A stretch of DNA of 64,000 nt, from NCBI RefSeq assembly GCF_036178145.1, contig NZ_CP108067.1, positions 3,472,001 through 3,536,000 of the forward strand. The letters are read 5' to 3'. Source of the stretch: Streptomyces sp. NBC_00273. Lineage in GTDB: Bacteria > Actinomycetota > Actinomycetes > Streptomycetales > Streptomycetaceae. Position 1 is the stretch's first letter. Each line of letters begins with the position of its first letter. A program made the position numbers and the translations under genes. Below are positions 16,663-26,279 of this stretch, piece by piece. The notes beneath the pieces are model-generated. The model did no database searches and was not told the DNA's origin. It worked only from the letters and a program-made list of their open reading frames with translations.

Positions 16663-18398
16663 CAGAACTCTCCGGAGGTCTTGTCGGGCCGCAGTCGCTC
16701 CAGCAGCAGCAGGGACACCGCGCACACCAGCATCAAAATCGTGCTCAGGGCCATCGCCTGGCCGTAGTTCAGCTCTCCGGCCCGCCCCAGCAGCCGCGCC
16801 ACGGCCACCGGCAGAGTCGGCCGGTCCGCCCGCGCGATGAACACGGTCGCGCCGAACTCCCCCAGGGACACCGCGAAGGCGAACCCGGCCGCGATCAGCA
16901 GCGCCCGCCGCACCAGCGGCAGGTCCACCTCCCGCCAAGCCCGCAGCGGTGACGCGCCGAGCACCGCGGCGGCCTCCCGCAGCCGCCCGTCCACCGCGCG
17001 CAGCACCGGCAGCATGGTCCGTACGACGAAGGGCACGCCCACCAGGGCCTGCGCCAGCGGGACCAGGATCCACGAGGTCCGCAGATCCAGCGGCGGCTCG
17101 TCCAAGGTGATCAGGAACCCGAAGCCCACGGTCACGGCGGACACCCCGAGCGGGAGCATGAGCAGCGCGTCGAAGCCGCGTACGAAGCGGCCGCCGCGCC
17201 GGGTCAGCGCCGCGGCCGCGAGCCCCCCGATGACCAGGGCGATCGCGGTGGCGGCGAGCGCGTACTGCAGGGAGTTCCAGATCGCCTCCAGCGGCGCCAC
17301 CAAGAAGGTCCCGCCACCGGCGCCGGCGTCCTGCAGTGCCCGGTAGTAGCCGAGGCCGTAGCCGTCGGGGGTGTCGAAGGACCGCTCGACGAGCACGCCC
17401 AGCGGCGCCACGATCAGCAGCGCGACGGTCAGCAGCACCCCGCCCAGCAGCGTGCGCTGCGCCCAGCCGCGCGGCCGGTGCGTGGTGCGGCCCGGATCGA
17501 CCAACCGCAATGCGGTCTCGCGCTTGCGGACGGTCCAGGCGTGCACGGCGAGGATCGCGCCGATCGTGGCGAACTGCACCATCGTCAGGACGGCCGCCGT
17601 CGGCAGGTCCAGGAGCTGCGCGGTCTGCCGGTAGACCTCCACCTCCAGGGTGGAGTACGCGGGTCCGCCGAGGATCAGTACGACGCCGAAGGAGCTGAAG
17701 GTGAACAGGAACACCATCAGCGCGGCAGCGGCCACGGCCGGGGCGAGCGCGGGCAGCGTCACCCGCCGCCAGGCGGTGAACCGCCCGGCGCCCAACACCC
17801 GGGCGGCCTCTTCCTGGCGCGGATCCAGCTGGGCCCACAGCCCGCCGACCGTGCGGACGACGACGGCGTAGTTGAAGAAGACGTGCGCGAGCAGGATCGC
17901 CCAGACGGTGGTGTCGAGCCGGACGCCCACCAGTTCGTCCAGCAGCCCGCCCCGCCCCAGCAGCGCGAGGAAGGCCGTGCCGACCACCACGGTCGGCAGC
18001 ACGAAGGGAACGGTCACCACGGCGCGCAGCAGCTGCTTTCCCGGGAACTCGAAGCGCGCGAAGACGTACGCGGCGGGAAGCGCGATCAGCAGCGTGAGCA
18101 GGGTGGAGGCGAACGCCTGCCAGGTGGTGAACCACAGCACGTCGACGATGTCGGGCCGGGCCAGCACCTCCGCGAACCGGCCGAACTGCCACCCTTCGTC
18201 GGTCTTCAGGCCGCGCCCGACGATCGCGGCGACGGGGTAGGCGAAGAACAGCCCGAAGAAGGCGAGGGGGACGGCCATCAGGGCGAGCCGCACGGCGGTC
18301 GCCCGCGCCCCCTCGCGGGGGCCGGAGCCCGGCGCGGCGTCCCCCAACGCCGTGCCCGGCTCCTTGGTACCGCTTACTTCACGACGAGCGCGGTCCAT
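16662..18398 (-). CDS. thiP: Thiamine ABC transporter permease (fused, two transport domains)
   Basis: A 578-residue permease with about twelve membrane helices, made of two tandem binding-protein-dependent transport domains. Each half carries the EAA-type loop, seen as EEAARVLGAGRFTAWRRV in the first half and REAAAVLGASPLRAWREV in the second. This is the ThiP/FbpB layout. It lies between the binding protein and the ATPase and overlaps both genes, so the three are coupled. The start is uncertain: ATG 18398 or GTG 18410, both inside the end of thiB and both with weak ribosome binding sites. Confidence 0.9.
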
Positions 18399-19474
18399 GC
18401 CTTGACCCACTGCTCACGGTTCTTGGCGATGGTCTCGGGAGCCACGTCCTCCGGCTTCTCGACCACCACACCGTGCTTGGTGAACAGCTCCGGCAGGACG
18501 GCGTCCTTCGTCACGGGGTTCACGAACATCTGGAGCGGCATGTCCTCCTGGAACTTCTTGCTGACCAGGAAGTCCACGAGGGCCTTGCCGCCCTCCTCGT
18601 TCTTGGCGCCCTTGAGCAGGCCCGCGAACTCGATCTGGCGGAAGCAGGTGCCGGTGGAGACGCCCGTGGGGGCCTCGGTGGGCTGGGGCTCGCCGTACAG
18701 GACCTCGACCGGCGGGCTGGAGGCGTAGGAGACGACCAGCGGGCGGTCGCCCTTGGCCTTCTTGCCGCCCGCGGAGCCGGAGAAGCGCTCGTTGTAGGCC
18801 TGCTCCCAACCGTCGACGACCTCGACGCCGTTGGCCTTCAGCTTGCTCCAGTAGTCCTTCCAGCCGTCCTCGCCGTACTTGCCGACGGAGGCGAGCAGGA
18901 AGCCGAGACCGGGCGAGGAGGTCGCGGCGTTCTCGGTGACCAGCAGGTTCTTGTACTCCGGCTTGATCAGGTCGTCCAGCGTCTGCGGCGGGGCGATCTT
19001 CTTCTCGGCGAAGTACGCCTTGTCGTAGTTGACGCAGATGTCACCGGAGTCGATCGGGGTGACCCGGTGCTCCTTGTCGAGCACGTACTCGGGCTTCACC
19101 TCGGCCAGGCCCTTGGCCTCGTACGGCGTGAAGATGCCGTTGTCGAGCGCGCGCGAGAGGAGGGTGTTGTCCACGCCGAAGAAGACGTCACCGCGCGGGG
19201 AGCCCTTGGTGAGGATCTCCTGGTTCAGGGCGGCGCCCGCGTCCCCGGACTTCAGCACCTTCACGGTGTAGCCGCTCTGCTGCTCGAACTCCTTGAGGAC
19301 CGTGTCGGTCACGTTGAAGGAGTCGTGGGAGACCAGCGTCACGGTCTTGGACTTCGGGGCGTCGCTCACGCCGGCGGGCTTGTCCTTGGTGTCGCCGCCG
19401 CCGCAGGCACTGAGCGTGGTGACGCCCAGCGCGGCCGCGAGCGCGACGCCCGCGATCTTCTTGGTGGTGCTCAT
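18374..19474 (-). CDS. thiB: Thiamine ABC transporter substrate-binding lipoprotein
   Basis: A 366-residue solute-binding lipoprotein. The signal peptide ends in lipobox LSAC followed by GGG. Mature sequence features such as VTLVSHDSFNVTDTVLKEFE, GDVFFGVDNTLLSRAL and YASSPPVEVLYGE are those of the ThiB family, which binds thiamine, TMP and TPP. ATG 19474 is preceded by an excellent AGGAGG at an 8-nt spacing. It is the first gene of the thiBPQ operon, and a TPP riboswitch and a GC-rich hairpin lie in its leader, so import should shut off when intracellular TPP is high. Confidence 0.95.
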   Translation of the reverse strand: MSTTKKIAGVALAAALGVTTLSACGGGDTKDKPAGVSDAPKSKTVTLVSHDSFNVTDTVLKEFEQQSGYTVKVLKSGDAGAALNQEILTKGSPRGDVFFGVDNTLLSRALDNGIFTPYEAKGLAEVKPEYVLDKEHRVTPIDSGDICVNYDKAYFAEKKIAPPQTLDDLIKPEYKNLLVTENAATSSPGLGFLLASVGKYGEDGWKDYWSKLKANGVEVVDGWEQAYNERFSGSAGGKKAKGDRPLVVSYASSPPVEVLYGEPQPTEAPTGVSTGTCFRQIEFAGLLKGAKNEEGGKALVDFLVSKKFQEDMPLQMFVNPVTKDAVLPELFTKHGVVVEKPEDVAPETIAKNREQWVKAWTALVVK

Positions 19475-19511
19475 CGGTGAATTCCTCCTGGGATGTCCAG
19501 GAGAAGACGCG

Positions 19512-19552
19512 GCCCTGCCCGGCGCTCTGTGGGAGCGGACGCCGGGCAGGGC
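19512..19552 (-). promoter_or_regulatory. GC-rich hairpin, expression platform of the TPP riboswitch
   Basis: Arms 19512-19524 (GCCCTGCCCGGCG) and 19540-19552 pair perfectly over 13 bp around a 15-nt loop, between the aptamer and the thiB ribosome binding site. There is no U-run after it. It may act as a terminator-like structure or help mask the translation start about 38 nt downstream. Confidence 0.7.
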
Positions 19553-19570
19553 GCAACAGCAAGAGTGGTG

Positions 19571-19664
19571 ACCGAACTTCCTACCCCGAATGACCGGGGC
19601 GAGGTTCAGAGGGTCTGCGGATGACGGATACCGCACTCTCAGCGCTGTGGCGCTCCCCTGTCGG
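19571..19664 (-). ncRNA. TPP riboswitch (THI element)
   Basis: Read on the minus strand from 19664, the leader shows the conserved THI-box words in order: ACAGGGGAGC, GCGCTGAGAGTGCGG, ACCCTCTGAACCTCG and GGGGTAGGAAG. The CTGAGA and TGAACCT...GTAGGAAG elements are the pyrimidine- and pyrophosphate-sensing parts of the aptamer. It lies between rlmN and thiB and controls thiBPQ. Confidence 0.93.
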
Positions 19665-19727
19665 AATATGAAATTGGTTCGGCCACAGGGTACCCCGTGG
19701 CCGAATCGCATCGAACAGAACCGGAAT

Positions 19728-20843
19728 CTAGCGCTCCGAGGCGGCCAGCTGGCCGCACGCGCCGTCGATCTCCTGGCCCCGGGTGTCCCGTACGGTCACC
19801 GGCACGCCGTGCCGGGCGATGGCCTCCACGAAGGCCTTCTCGTCCTCGGGCCGCGAGGCGGTCCACTTGGAGCCCGGCGTCGGGTTGAGCGGGATGAGGT
19901 TGACGTGCACGCGCTTGCCCTTGAGCAGCTTGCCCAGGAGGTCACCGCGCCAGGCCTGGTCGTTGATGTCGCGGATCAGGGCGTACTCGATCGAGATCCG
20001 CCGGCCGGACTTCTCGGCGTACTCCCAGGCCGCACCGAGCACCTCGCGGACGTTCCAGCGGGTGTTCACGGGGACGAGGGTGTCGCGCAGCTCGTCGTCG
20101 GGCGCGTGCAGCGAGACGGCGAGGCGGCACTTGAAGCCCTCGTCGGCGAAGCGCAGCATGGCCGGGACCAGGCCGACCGTGGAGACCGTGATGCCGCGCT
20201 GCGACAGGCCCAGGCCGTCGGGCTCCGGGTCGGTCAGCCGGCGGATGGCGCCGACCACGCGGTTGTAGTTGGCCAGCGGCTCGCCCATGCCCATGAAGAC
20301 GATGTTCGACAGCCGCGCCGGGCCGCCGGGGACCTCGCCGTCGCGCAGCGCGCGCATGCCGTCGACGATCTGGTGCACGATCTCGGCAGTGGACAGGTTG
20401 CGGTCCAGACCCGCCTGGCCGGTGGCGCAGAACGGACAGTTCATGCCGCAGCCGGCCTGCGAGGAGATGCACATGGTGACCCGGTCGGGGTAGCGCATCA
20501 GCACGGACTCGACGAGCGTTCCGTCGTGCAGCTTCCACAGGGTCTTGCGGGTGGTGTCGTCGTCGCACGAGATGTGCCGGATGACGCTCATCAGGTCCGG
20601 CAGCAGCTCCTGCTGGAGCTTCTCCCGCGAGCCGGCCGGGATGTCGGTCCACTCGGCCGGGTCGTGCGCGTACCGGGCGAAGTAGTGCTGGGAGAGCTGC
20701 TTGGCCCGGAACGGCTTCTCGCCGATCGCGGCGACCGCCTCGCGGCGCTCGGCCGGGGTCAGGTCGGCAAGGTGCCGGGGCGGCTTCTTGGCCCCGCGAG
20801 GGGCGACGAAAGTAAGCTCACCCGGGACAGGACGGGGGGCCAT
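19728..20843 (-). CDS. rlmN: 23S rRNA/tRNA adenine-C2 methyltransferase RlmN
   Basis: A 371-residue radical SAM enzyme that methylates C2 of A2503 in 23S rRNA and of A37 in some tRNAs. The [4Fe-4S]/SAM cluster motif is C132-x3-C136-x2-C139 (CGMNCPFC). The catalytic cysteine pair is present as C125 (TMCISSQ) and a Cys near the C-terminus (IDGACGQL). SAM-contacting [12 protein letters not shown] and VSTVGLVP follow. ATG 20843 has AGGAG 9 nt upstream. It follows cdsA on the same strand, but a hairpin at 20960-20993 separates them. Confidence 0.97.
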   Translation of the reverse strand: MAPRPVPGELTFVAPRGAKKPPRHLADLTPAERREAVAAIGEKPFRAKQLSQHYFARYAHDPAEWTDIPAGSREKLQQELLPDLMSVIRHISCDDDTTRKTLWKLHDGTLVESVLMRYPDRVTMCISSQAGCGMNCPFCATGQAGLDRNLSTAEIVHQIVDGMRALRDGEVPGGPARLSNIVFMGMGEPLANYNRVVGAIRRLTDPEPDGLGLSQRGITVSTVGLVPAMLRFADEGFKCRLAVSLHAPDDELRDTLVPVNTRWNVREVLGAAWEYAEKSGRRISIEYALIRDINDQAWRGDLLGKLLKGKRVHVNLIPLNPTPGSKWTASRPEDEKAFVEAIARHGVPVTVRDTRGQEIDGACGQLAASER

Positions 20844-20959
20844 GAGTGGTACTCCTCAAGTCTGACGAACCCTGGGCGGGCGATCTCCGCACACGAGCGG
20901 AGTCGACGTGATGCCACGCCCGGTGCCCGGAGAGCTCACGGGTCCATCCCGTAGAAACG

Positions 20960-20993
20960 GGAAAGCGCACCACGTATCAGTGGCGCGCTTTCC
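20960..20993 (-). terminator. Hairpin downstream of cdsA
   Basis: Arms 20960-20973 (GGAAAGCGCACCAC) and 20980-20993 form a 14-bp stem with one mismatch and a 6-nt loop, just after the cdsA stop and before rlmN. A CTTTCCCGTTT run follows on the minus strand, giving an intrinsic-terminator look. Confidence 0.8.
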
Positions 20994-21010
20994 AGGATAA
21001 CCCGGACGGG

Positions 21011-22087
21011 TCAGCCGGTGCCTACGAAGGCCGCCAGCAGCAGCCACACCACCGGGGCCGTCGGAAGCAGGGAGTCCAGCCGGTCCATGATGCCGCCGTG
21101 TCCCGGCAGCAGGGTGCCCATGTCCTTGATGCCCAGGTCCCGCTTGATCATCGACTCGCCCAGGTCACCCAGGGTGGCGCTGACCGCGACCGCGAGGCCG
21201 AGCAGCAGGCCCTGCCACCAGGAGCCGCCGTCGATCAGGAACTCCATGCACAGCGCGCCGGCCGCCATCGCGAAGGCCACCGCGCCGAACAGTCCCTCGC
21301 GGGTCTTGCCGGGGCTGATGCGCGGCGCGAGCTTGGTCTTGCCGAAGCGCCAGCCGACCGCGTAGGCCCCGGTATCGCTGACCACGGTCAGGAGCAGGAA
21401 GGTGATCACGCGCTCGGGACCGTCGTCGGCGGTGAGCAGCATCGCGACGAAGGTGGCCAGGAAGGGCACGTAGAACGCCGCGAAGGCGCCCGCCGTGACG
21501 TCCTTGAGGTAGTCCTCGGGCGGTTCGGTCATCCGCCACACCAGGACCGCCAGCACGGTCAGGGCCATGGCGACCCAGGCGCCCTCGGCCCCCCGGACGT
21601 ATCCGGCGATGACCATGGCGGCGCCACCGACCGCGAGCGGGACCAGCGGGGCCTTGATGCCCTTCTGCTCCTGCAGCCGGGAGGTGAGCTCCCACAGGCC
21701 GACGACGACCGCGACGACGACGACGCCGACGAAGACGGCCTTGACGATCAACAGCGACGCGAAGATCACCGCACCGAGACCCACCCCCACCCCTATGGCG
21801 GCACGCAGATCCCGGCCCGCGCGCTTCTTCGGCGGCGGGGGCGAGGCGTCCTGCGGCTGCTGGGCATGCGGAGGCGGGGGGCTGGGCATGGGCTCCTGCG
21901 GCGGCGTATCGGCGCGGAAGAGGGGGCCGCTGTCTGCGGCGACCCCCCGATCGCGTGCTTCCCGGTCGTCGAAGTCACGGCCGGCGGCATCGGGCACGAT
22001 GGGCATGGGCCGAGTGTGCGGGCCCACCTGCGCATCGTATGCGGGACCCGCCGGAACCGGCTCCGGCTGCCAGGAAGAGTCGTTCAT
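21011..22087 (-). CDS. cdsA: Phosphatidate cytidylyltransferase
   Basis: A 358-residue integral membrane enzyme that makes CDP-diacylglycerol from phosphatidic acid and CTP. The family signature is complete near the C-terminus: SMIKRDLGIKD followed by LLPGHGGIMDRLDSL. About 125 N-terminal residues are Pro-rich and hydrophilic, longer than in E. coli, and are followed by eight or so membrane helices. Its ATG overlaps the frr stop (TGATG, 22085-22089), so translation is coupled to frr; the pyrH-frr-cdsA order is conserved in many bacteria. Confidence 0.96.
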   Translation of the reverse strand: MNDSSWQPEPVPAGPAYDAQVGPHTRPMPIVPDAAGRDFDDREARDRGVAADSGPLFRADTPPQEPMPSPPPPHAQQPQDASPPPPKKRAGRDLRAAIGVGVGLGAVIFASLLIVKAVFVGVVVVAVVVGLWELTSRLQEQKGIKAPLVPLAVGGAAMVIAGYVRGAEGAWVAMALTVLAVLVWRMTEPPEDYLKDVTAGAFAAFYVPFLATFVAMLLTADDGPERVITFLLLTVVSDTGAYAVGWRFGKTKLAPRISPGKTREGLFGAVAFAMAAGALCMEFLIDGGSWWQGLLLGLAVAVSATLGDLGESMIKRDLGIKDMGTLLPGHGGIMDRLDSLLPTAPVVWLLLAAFVGTG

Positions 22088-22644
22088 CAGACTTCGAGGA
22101 GCTCGGCTTCCTTGTGCTTGAGGAGCTCGTCCACCTGCGCGACGTACTTCGCGGTGGTGTCGTCGAGCTCCTTCTCCGCGCGGCGCACCTCGTCCTCGCC
22201 GGCCTCCTTGTCCTTGACCAGCTTGTCAAGGGCGTCCTTGGCCTTGCGGCGGACGGCGCGGAGCGAGATCTTCGAGTCCTCGGCCTTGGTGCGCGCGACC
22301 TTGATGTACTCCTTGCGGCGGTCCTGCGTCAGCTCGGGGAAGGTCACCCGGATGATGCTGCCGTCGTTGCTCGGGTTGACACCGAGGTCGGAGTCGCGGA
22401 TGGCCTGCTCGATGTTGCGCAGGGCGCTCTTGTCGAACGGGGTCACGATCGCCATGCGCGGCTCGGGCACCGAGAAGGAGGCGAGCTGGTTGATGGGCGT
22501 GATGGCGCCGTAGTACTCCGCCACGATCTTGTTGAACATCGCCGGGTGCGCACGGCCGGTGCGAATCGCGGCGAAGTCTTCCTTGGCGACGACGACGGCC
22601 TTTTCCATCTTCTCCTCGGCCTCGAGGAGGATCTCTTCGGTCAC
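22087..22644 (-). CDS. frr: Ribosome recycling factor
   Basis: A 185-residue RRF, the usual family length. It splits post-termination ribosomes together with EF-G. Recognisable sequence includes the N-terminal helix [28 protein letters not shown] and the C-terminal helix [19 protein letters not shown]. The second of two adjacent GTG codons (22644) is chosen: AGGAG is 6 nt upstream and it gives the standard length. An in-frame ATG at 22659 would add five residues but would leave the AGGAG inside the gene. Confidence 0.97.
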   Translation of the reverse strand: MTEEILLEAEEKMEKAVVVAKEDFAAIRTGRAHPAMFNKIVAEYYGAITPINQLASFSVPEPRMAIVTPFDKSALRNIEQAIRDSDLGVNPSNDGSIIRVTFPELTQDRRKEYIKVARTKAEDSKISLRAVRRKAKDALDKLVKDKEAGEDEVRRAEKELDDTTAKYVAQVDELLKHKEAELLEV

Positions 22645-22738
22645 CACGTGCTCCTGCATGTCAGATATGGATGGTTCAGGCGGGCGGGCGGACCCGGCGG
22701 GCCCGGTCAGGGGCTCGCTCGGTCCGGCTGCGGACTGC

Positions 22739-23518
22739 TCAGGCCCGGGTTTCCTGGTCGCTCACGAGCGTGCCGATCTTCTCACCCTTGACGGCGCGGG
22801 CGATATTGCCCTCGGCGAGGAGCTCGAAAACGAGGATCGGCAGCTTGTTGTCGCGGCAGAGCGTGATCGCGGTGGCGTCGGCGACCTTGAGGTCGCGGGA
22901 GAGGACCTCGCTGTACTCCAGCGCGTCGAACTTCACCGCGTCCGGGTTCTTCTTCGGGTCGGAGTCGTACACCCCGTCGACACCGTTCTTGCCCATGAGC
23001 AGGGCCTCGGCGTCGATCTCCAGGGCACGCTGGGCGGCCGTGGTGTCGGTGGAGAAGTAGGGCATGCCCATGCCGGCGCCGAAGATCACGACGCGGCCCT
23101 TCTCCAGGTGCCGCACGGCACGCAGCGGAATGTACGGCTCCGCGACCTGGCCCATGGTGATCGCGGTCTGCACGCGGGAGTCGATGCCCTCCTTCTCCAG
23201 GAAGTCCTGGAGCGCGAGGCAGTTCATGACGGTACCGAGCATGCCCATGTAGTCGGACCGGGCCCGGTCCATGCCGCGCTGCTGGAGTTCGGCGCCGCGG
23301 AAGAAGTTGCCGCCGCCGATCACGACGGCGATCTCCGCGCCGTCGCGGACCACCGCGGCGATCTCACGCGCGATGGCGTGGACGACGTCGGGGTCGACGC
23401 CCAGTCCTCCGCCACCGGAGAAGGCCTCGCCCGACAGCTTCAGCATGAAGCGGCGGCCCTTCTCGTCCTGGTCGCTCTTGTCGTCGGATGCGGTGTGGGG
23501 GTCCACGCCCTGATTCAT
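22739..23518 (-). CDS. pyrH: Uridylate kinase (UMP kinase)
   Basis: A 260-residue amino-acid-kinase-fold enzyme that phosphorylates UMP to UDP in pyrimidine nucleotide synthesis. Characteristic segments are [54 protein letters not shown] and [12 protein letters not shown]. Start ATG 23518 has AGGAG at a 7-nt spacing; an in-frame ATG at 23536 would put that site inside the gene. The N-terminal 25 residues are hydrophilic and variable. About 95 bp separate it from frr, with which it is probably co-transcribed. Confidence 0.97.
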   Translation of the reverse strand: MNQGVDPHTASDDKSDQDEKGRRFMLKLSGEAFSGGGGLGVDPDVVHAIAREIAAVVRDGAEIAVVIGGGNFFRGAELQQRGMDRARSDYMGMLGTVMNCLALQDFLEKEGIDSRVQTAITMGQVAEPYIPLRAVRHLEKGRVVIFGAGMGMPYFSTDTTAAQRALEIDAEALLMGKNGVDGVYDSDPKKNPDAVKFDALEYSEVLSRDLKVADATAITLCRDNKLPILVFELLAEGNIARAVKGEKIGTLVSDQETRA

Positions 23519-23545
23519 GGAGATCTCCTCGTGCACATACGAAGA

Positions 23546-23592
23546 AGGCCATTGCCGGTGGGTCCTTGCGGTTCCCTCTACGGCAATGGCCT
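23546..23592 (-). terminator. Hairpin between tsf and pyrH
   Basis: Arms AGGCCATTGCCG (23546-23557) and its exact complement (23581-23592) with a 23-nt loop, directly after the tsf stop. Probably terminates or attenuates the rpsB-tsf transcript before pyrH. Confidence 0.8.
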
Positions 23593-23680
23593 CCTCGTCA
23601 GATCTGCGGTCGCCTCGCGCGAGCGCGGACGACTGCCTCAGACCCTACCGGGGTCCGGTGTCCGTCGCGTACGGACGGAC

Positions 23681-24517
23681 TCAGATGCCGACCTTGATGC
23701 GCGAGAAGCGCACCAGGGTGACACCGGCCTCGTCCAGAACCTTCTGGACGGACTTCTTGTTGTCCAGCGCGTAGGCCTGGCCGAGCAGCGTGGCGTCCTT
23801 GAAGAAGCCGTTGACGCGACCCTCGACGATCTTCGCGATCGCAGCCTCGGGCTTGCCCTCCTGGCGGGTGACCTCTTCGGCGATGCGCCGCTCGGACTCG
23901 ACCTTCTCGGCCGGGACGTCCTCGGCGGACAGCCACTGCGGGGCGAACGCGGCGATGTGCTGCGCGACGCCGCGGGCGACCTCGGCGTTCTCCTTGTCGA
24001 GCTCGACCAGGACGCCGATCTGGAACGGCAGGTCGGGCATCGTGCGGTGCATGTACGCAGCCACGTAGCCGCCGCTGAACTGCGCGAAGCGGTCCAGGAC
24101 GATCTTCTCGCCGAGGTTGGCGTTGGCCTCGTCGACGAAGGCGGTGACGGTCTGGCCCGGCTTGATCTCGGACGCGAGCAGCGCCTCGATGTCGGCCGGG
24201 GAGGTGGCGGCGACGTGCGCGGCCAGCTCGTTGGCGACGGCCAGGAACTTCTCGCCCTTGGCGACGAAGTCGGTCTCGCACTTCAGCTCGACGATGACAC
24301 CGGAGGTGTTGTCGTCGGCGATGAGGGAGACGACGGCGCCGTTCTCGGCAGAACGGCCCTCGCGCTTGGCGACGCCCTTCTGACCCTTGATGCGGAGGGC
24401 TTCCTGGGCCTTGTCGACGTCACCGTCGGCGTCCACGAGCGCGTTCTTGCAGTCCAGCATGCCGGCGCCGGTGAGCTCGCGGAGCTTCTTGACGTCAGCG
24501 GCGGTGTAGTTCGCCAT
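23681..24517 (-). CDS. tsf: Elongation factor Ts
   Basis: A 278-residue EF-Ts, which recycles EF-Tu by exchanging GDP for GTP. The N-terminal UBA-like module is MANYTAADVKKLRELTGAGM LDCKNAL and the EF-Tu-contacting signature ELKCETDFVAK follows near residue 80. The dimerisation/core domain continues to the usual ending VTLVRFSRIKVG. ATG 24517 is the family-standard start. It follows rpsB after 135 bp containing two strong hairpins, the conserved bacterial rpsB-tsf arrangement. Confidence 0.98.
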   Translation of the reverse strand: MANYTAADVKKLRELTGAGMLDCKNALVDADGDVDKAQEALRIKGQKGVAKREGRSAENGAVVSLIADDNTSGVIVELKCETDFVAKGEKFLAVANELAAHVAATSPADIEALLASEIKPGQTVTAFVDEANANLGEKIVLDRFAQFSGGYVAAYMHRTMPDLPFQIGVLVELDKENAEVARGVAQHIAAFAPQWLSAEDVPAEKVESERRIAEEVTRQEGKPEAAIAKIVEGRVNGFFKDATLLGQAYALDNKKSVQKVLDEAGVTLVRFSRIKVGI

Positions 24518-24558
24518 GAGTCTGTGATTCTCTCTCGAAGTCGTAGATCTACGGGTGA

Positions 24559-24644
24559 ACGGCGGAGGCGCCGCGCTTGTGGCGCGGCTCCCCCGCCGTC
24601 ATCGTCCGTGCTGTGAGTGCCCGGCGCGTGAACGCCGGGCGCTC
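24559..24644 (-). promoter_or_regulatory. Two hairpins in the rpsB-tsf spacer
   Basis: One dyad spans 24559-24599 (outer arms ACGGCGG/CCGCCGT with an inner CCGCGC/GCGCGG-type stem). The other spans 24615-24644 (arms GAGTGCCCGGCG and CGCCGGGCGCTC, one wobble). They follow the rpsB stop and may attenuate transcription into tsf or protect the rpsB 3' end. Confidence 0.6.
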
Positions 24645-24652
24645 TCAGTGGG

Positions 24653-25528
24653 TCAGGCCTGCTCGGCGTCGGCGGCCGGGGCCTCGACAGCCTCGGCGGC
24701 CGGGGCGGCAGCGGCCTCGGCCGGGGCGGCCTCGGCGTCGTCGGCCTTCTTCTCGCCCTCGAGCAGGTCGCGCTCCCACTCGGCGAGCGGCTCGGCGGCG
24801 GCCTTCTCGCCCGGCTTCGAGTCACCGGTCGCAGCGCCGGAGCGGGCGATGAGGCCCTCGGCGACGGCGTCGGCGATCACGCGGGTGAGCAGGGTGACGG
24901 AACGGATCGCGTCGTCGTTGCCCGGGATCTTGTAGTCGACCTCGTCGGGGTCGCAGTTGGTGTCGAGGATCGCGACGACCGGGATGTGGAGCTTGCGCGC
25001 CTCACCGACGGCGATGTGCTCCTTCTTGGTGTCGACGATCCAGACGGCGCTGGGAACCTTCGACATCTCGCGGATACCACCGAGGGTCTTCTCCAGCTTG
25101 GTCTTCTCGCGGGAGAGGACCAGGAGCTCCTTCTTGGTGAGACCCGAGGCGGCGACGTCCTCGAAGTCGATCGCCTCAAGCTCCTTCAGACGCTGAAGGC
25201 GCTTGTAGACGGTGGAGAAGTTGGTGAGCATGCCACCCAGCCAGCGCTGGTTGACGTACGGCATACCAACGCGCGTCGCCTGCTCGGCGATGGCCTCCTG
25301 GGCCTGCTTCTTGGTACCGACGAACATGATGGAGCCACCGTGCGCGACGGTCTCCTTCACGAACTCGTAGGCGCGGTCGATGTACGACAGCGACTGCAGC
25401 AGGTCGATGATGTAGATGCCGTTGCGCTCCGTGAAGATGAAGCGCTTCATCTTCGGGTTCCAACGGCGGGTCTGGTGACCGAAGTGGACGCCGCTTTCCA
25501 GCAGCTCCCGCATCGTGACGACGGCCAT
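24653..25528 (-). CDS. rpsB: 30S ribosomal protein S2
   Basis: A 291-residue S2 with the universal start [20 protein letters not shown] and core segments [16 protein letters not shown] and [12 protein letters not shown]. The C-terminal 50 residues are the Ala/Glu-rich, acidic tail common in actinomycetes. ATG 25528 is chosen because AAGGAG lies 7 nt upstream; the ATG two codons earlier directly abuts that site. Divergent from the M23 peptidase gene; the rpsB promoter should lie within 25529-25778. Confidence 0.98.
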   Translation of the reverse strand: MAVVTMRELLESGVHFGHQTRRWNPKMKRFIFTERNGIYIIDLLQSLSYIDRAYEFVKETVAHGGSIMFVGTKKQAQEAIAEQATRVGMPYVNQRWLGGMLTNFSTVYKRLQRLKELEAIDFEDVAASGLTKKELLVLSREKTKLEKTLGGIREMSKVPSAVWIVDTKKEHIAVGEARKLHIPVVAILDTNCDPDEVDYKIPGNDDAIRSVTLLTRVIADAVAEGLIARSGAATGDSKPGEKAAAEPLAEWERDLLEGEKKADDAEAAPAEAAAAPAAEAVEAPAADAEQA

Positions 25529-25778
25529 GGCCATCTCCTTGGTTTCTCGGTTTGGTTCCTGACGCCCCACCGCGCCCTGCCCCCATGAGGGACCGAGAGA
25601 CGCTGTCACCTGGCTGTTTCAGCCTGGCGCCGGGGCGTGCGAAGTCGACCCGGTGACCCGGATCGCCACAAGAAGTGTACGGGACCCGGCGGTATGCCGG
25701 GTGACGCCGTTGTCCACAGTGCCGCGGCCGTCCACAGGACGGGGCGGCTGCCCGGGCGTGCGCGGGACGCTGGGTTCC

Positions 25779-26246
25779 ATGACGACCTTGCTGCTCAGCC
25801 TGCTCCTGGCCCTGGCCCAGGCGACCCTTCCCGGGGTCCGTCCGCTGCCCGCTCCCCTGTCGGTGGCCCGCTGGTGGGACCCGCCGCCGACCCCCTACGC
25901 GGCCGGTCACCGCGGTGTGGACCTGTCCGCGCCGGTGGGCGCGGAGCTCCGGGCGGTCGCGGCCGGCCGGGTCCACCACGCCGGACCCGTCGCCGGGCGC
26001 GGCGTGCTCTCGCTGGCCCTGCCGAACGGGCTGCGCACCACCTACGAGCCGGTCCGACCCCTGGTCACGGAGGGCGAGCAGGTCGTGGCGGGCCAGGTGG
26101 TGGCGGTTTTGACGGACGGCTCGCACTGCCCGGCGTCATGCCTGCACTGGGGCCTCCTGGCGGGCGAGGTGTACCTCAACCCGCTCACCCTCCTCCCGCG
26201 CCCGACACCACGTCTCCTACCGGCCGGGCACCCCGCCGACGATTGA
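25779..26246 (+). CDS. M23-family (LytM) peptidase, exported
   Basis: A 155-residue small exported protein. A short hydrophobic signal (MTTLLLSLLLALAQA) is followed directly by an M23/LytM domain: the zinc motif HRGVDLSAPVG supplies the first His and Asp, and CLHWGLL near the C-terminus supplies the HxG/HxH-like second half. Such enzymes cut glycyl or other peptide bonds in peptidoglycan; some are inactive activators of amidases. No LysM or other targeting domain is present. It is divergent from rpsB and convergent with the TetR gene. The Leu-His-Trp-Gly ending deviates from the usual HxH, so activity needs testing. Confidence 0.85.
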   Translation: MTTLLLSLLLALAQATLPGVRPLPAPLSVARWWDPPPTPYAAGHRGVDLSAPVGAELRAVAAGRVHHAGPVAGRGVLSLALPNGLRTTYEPVRPLVTEGEQVVAGQVVAVLTDGSHCPASCLHWGLLAGEVYLNPLTLLPRPTPRLLPAGHPADD

Positions 26247-26279
26247 GGTACGGGGCCGCGGGGCGCAGCCCGCGGGGCC

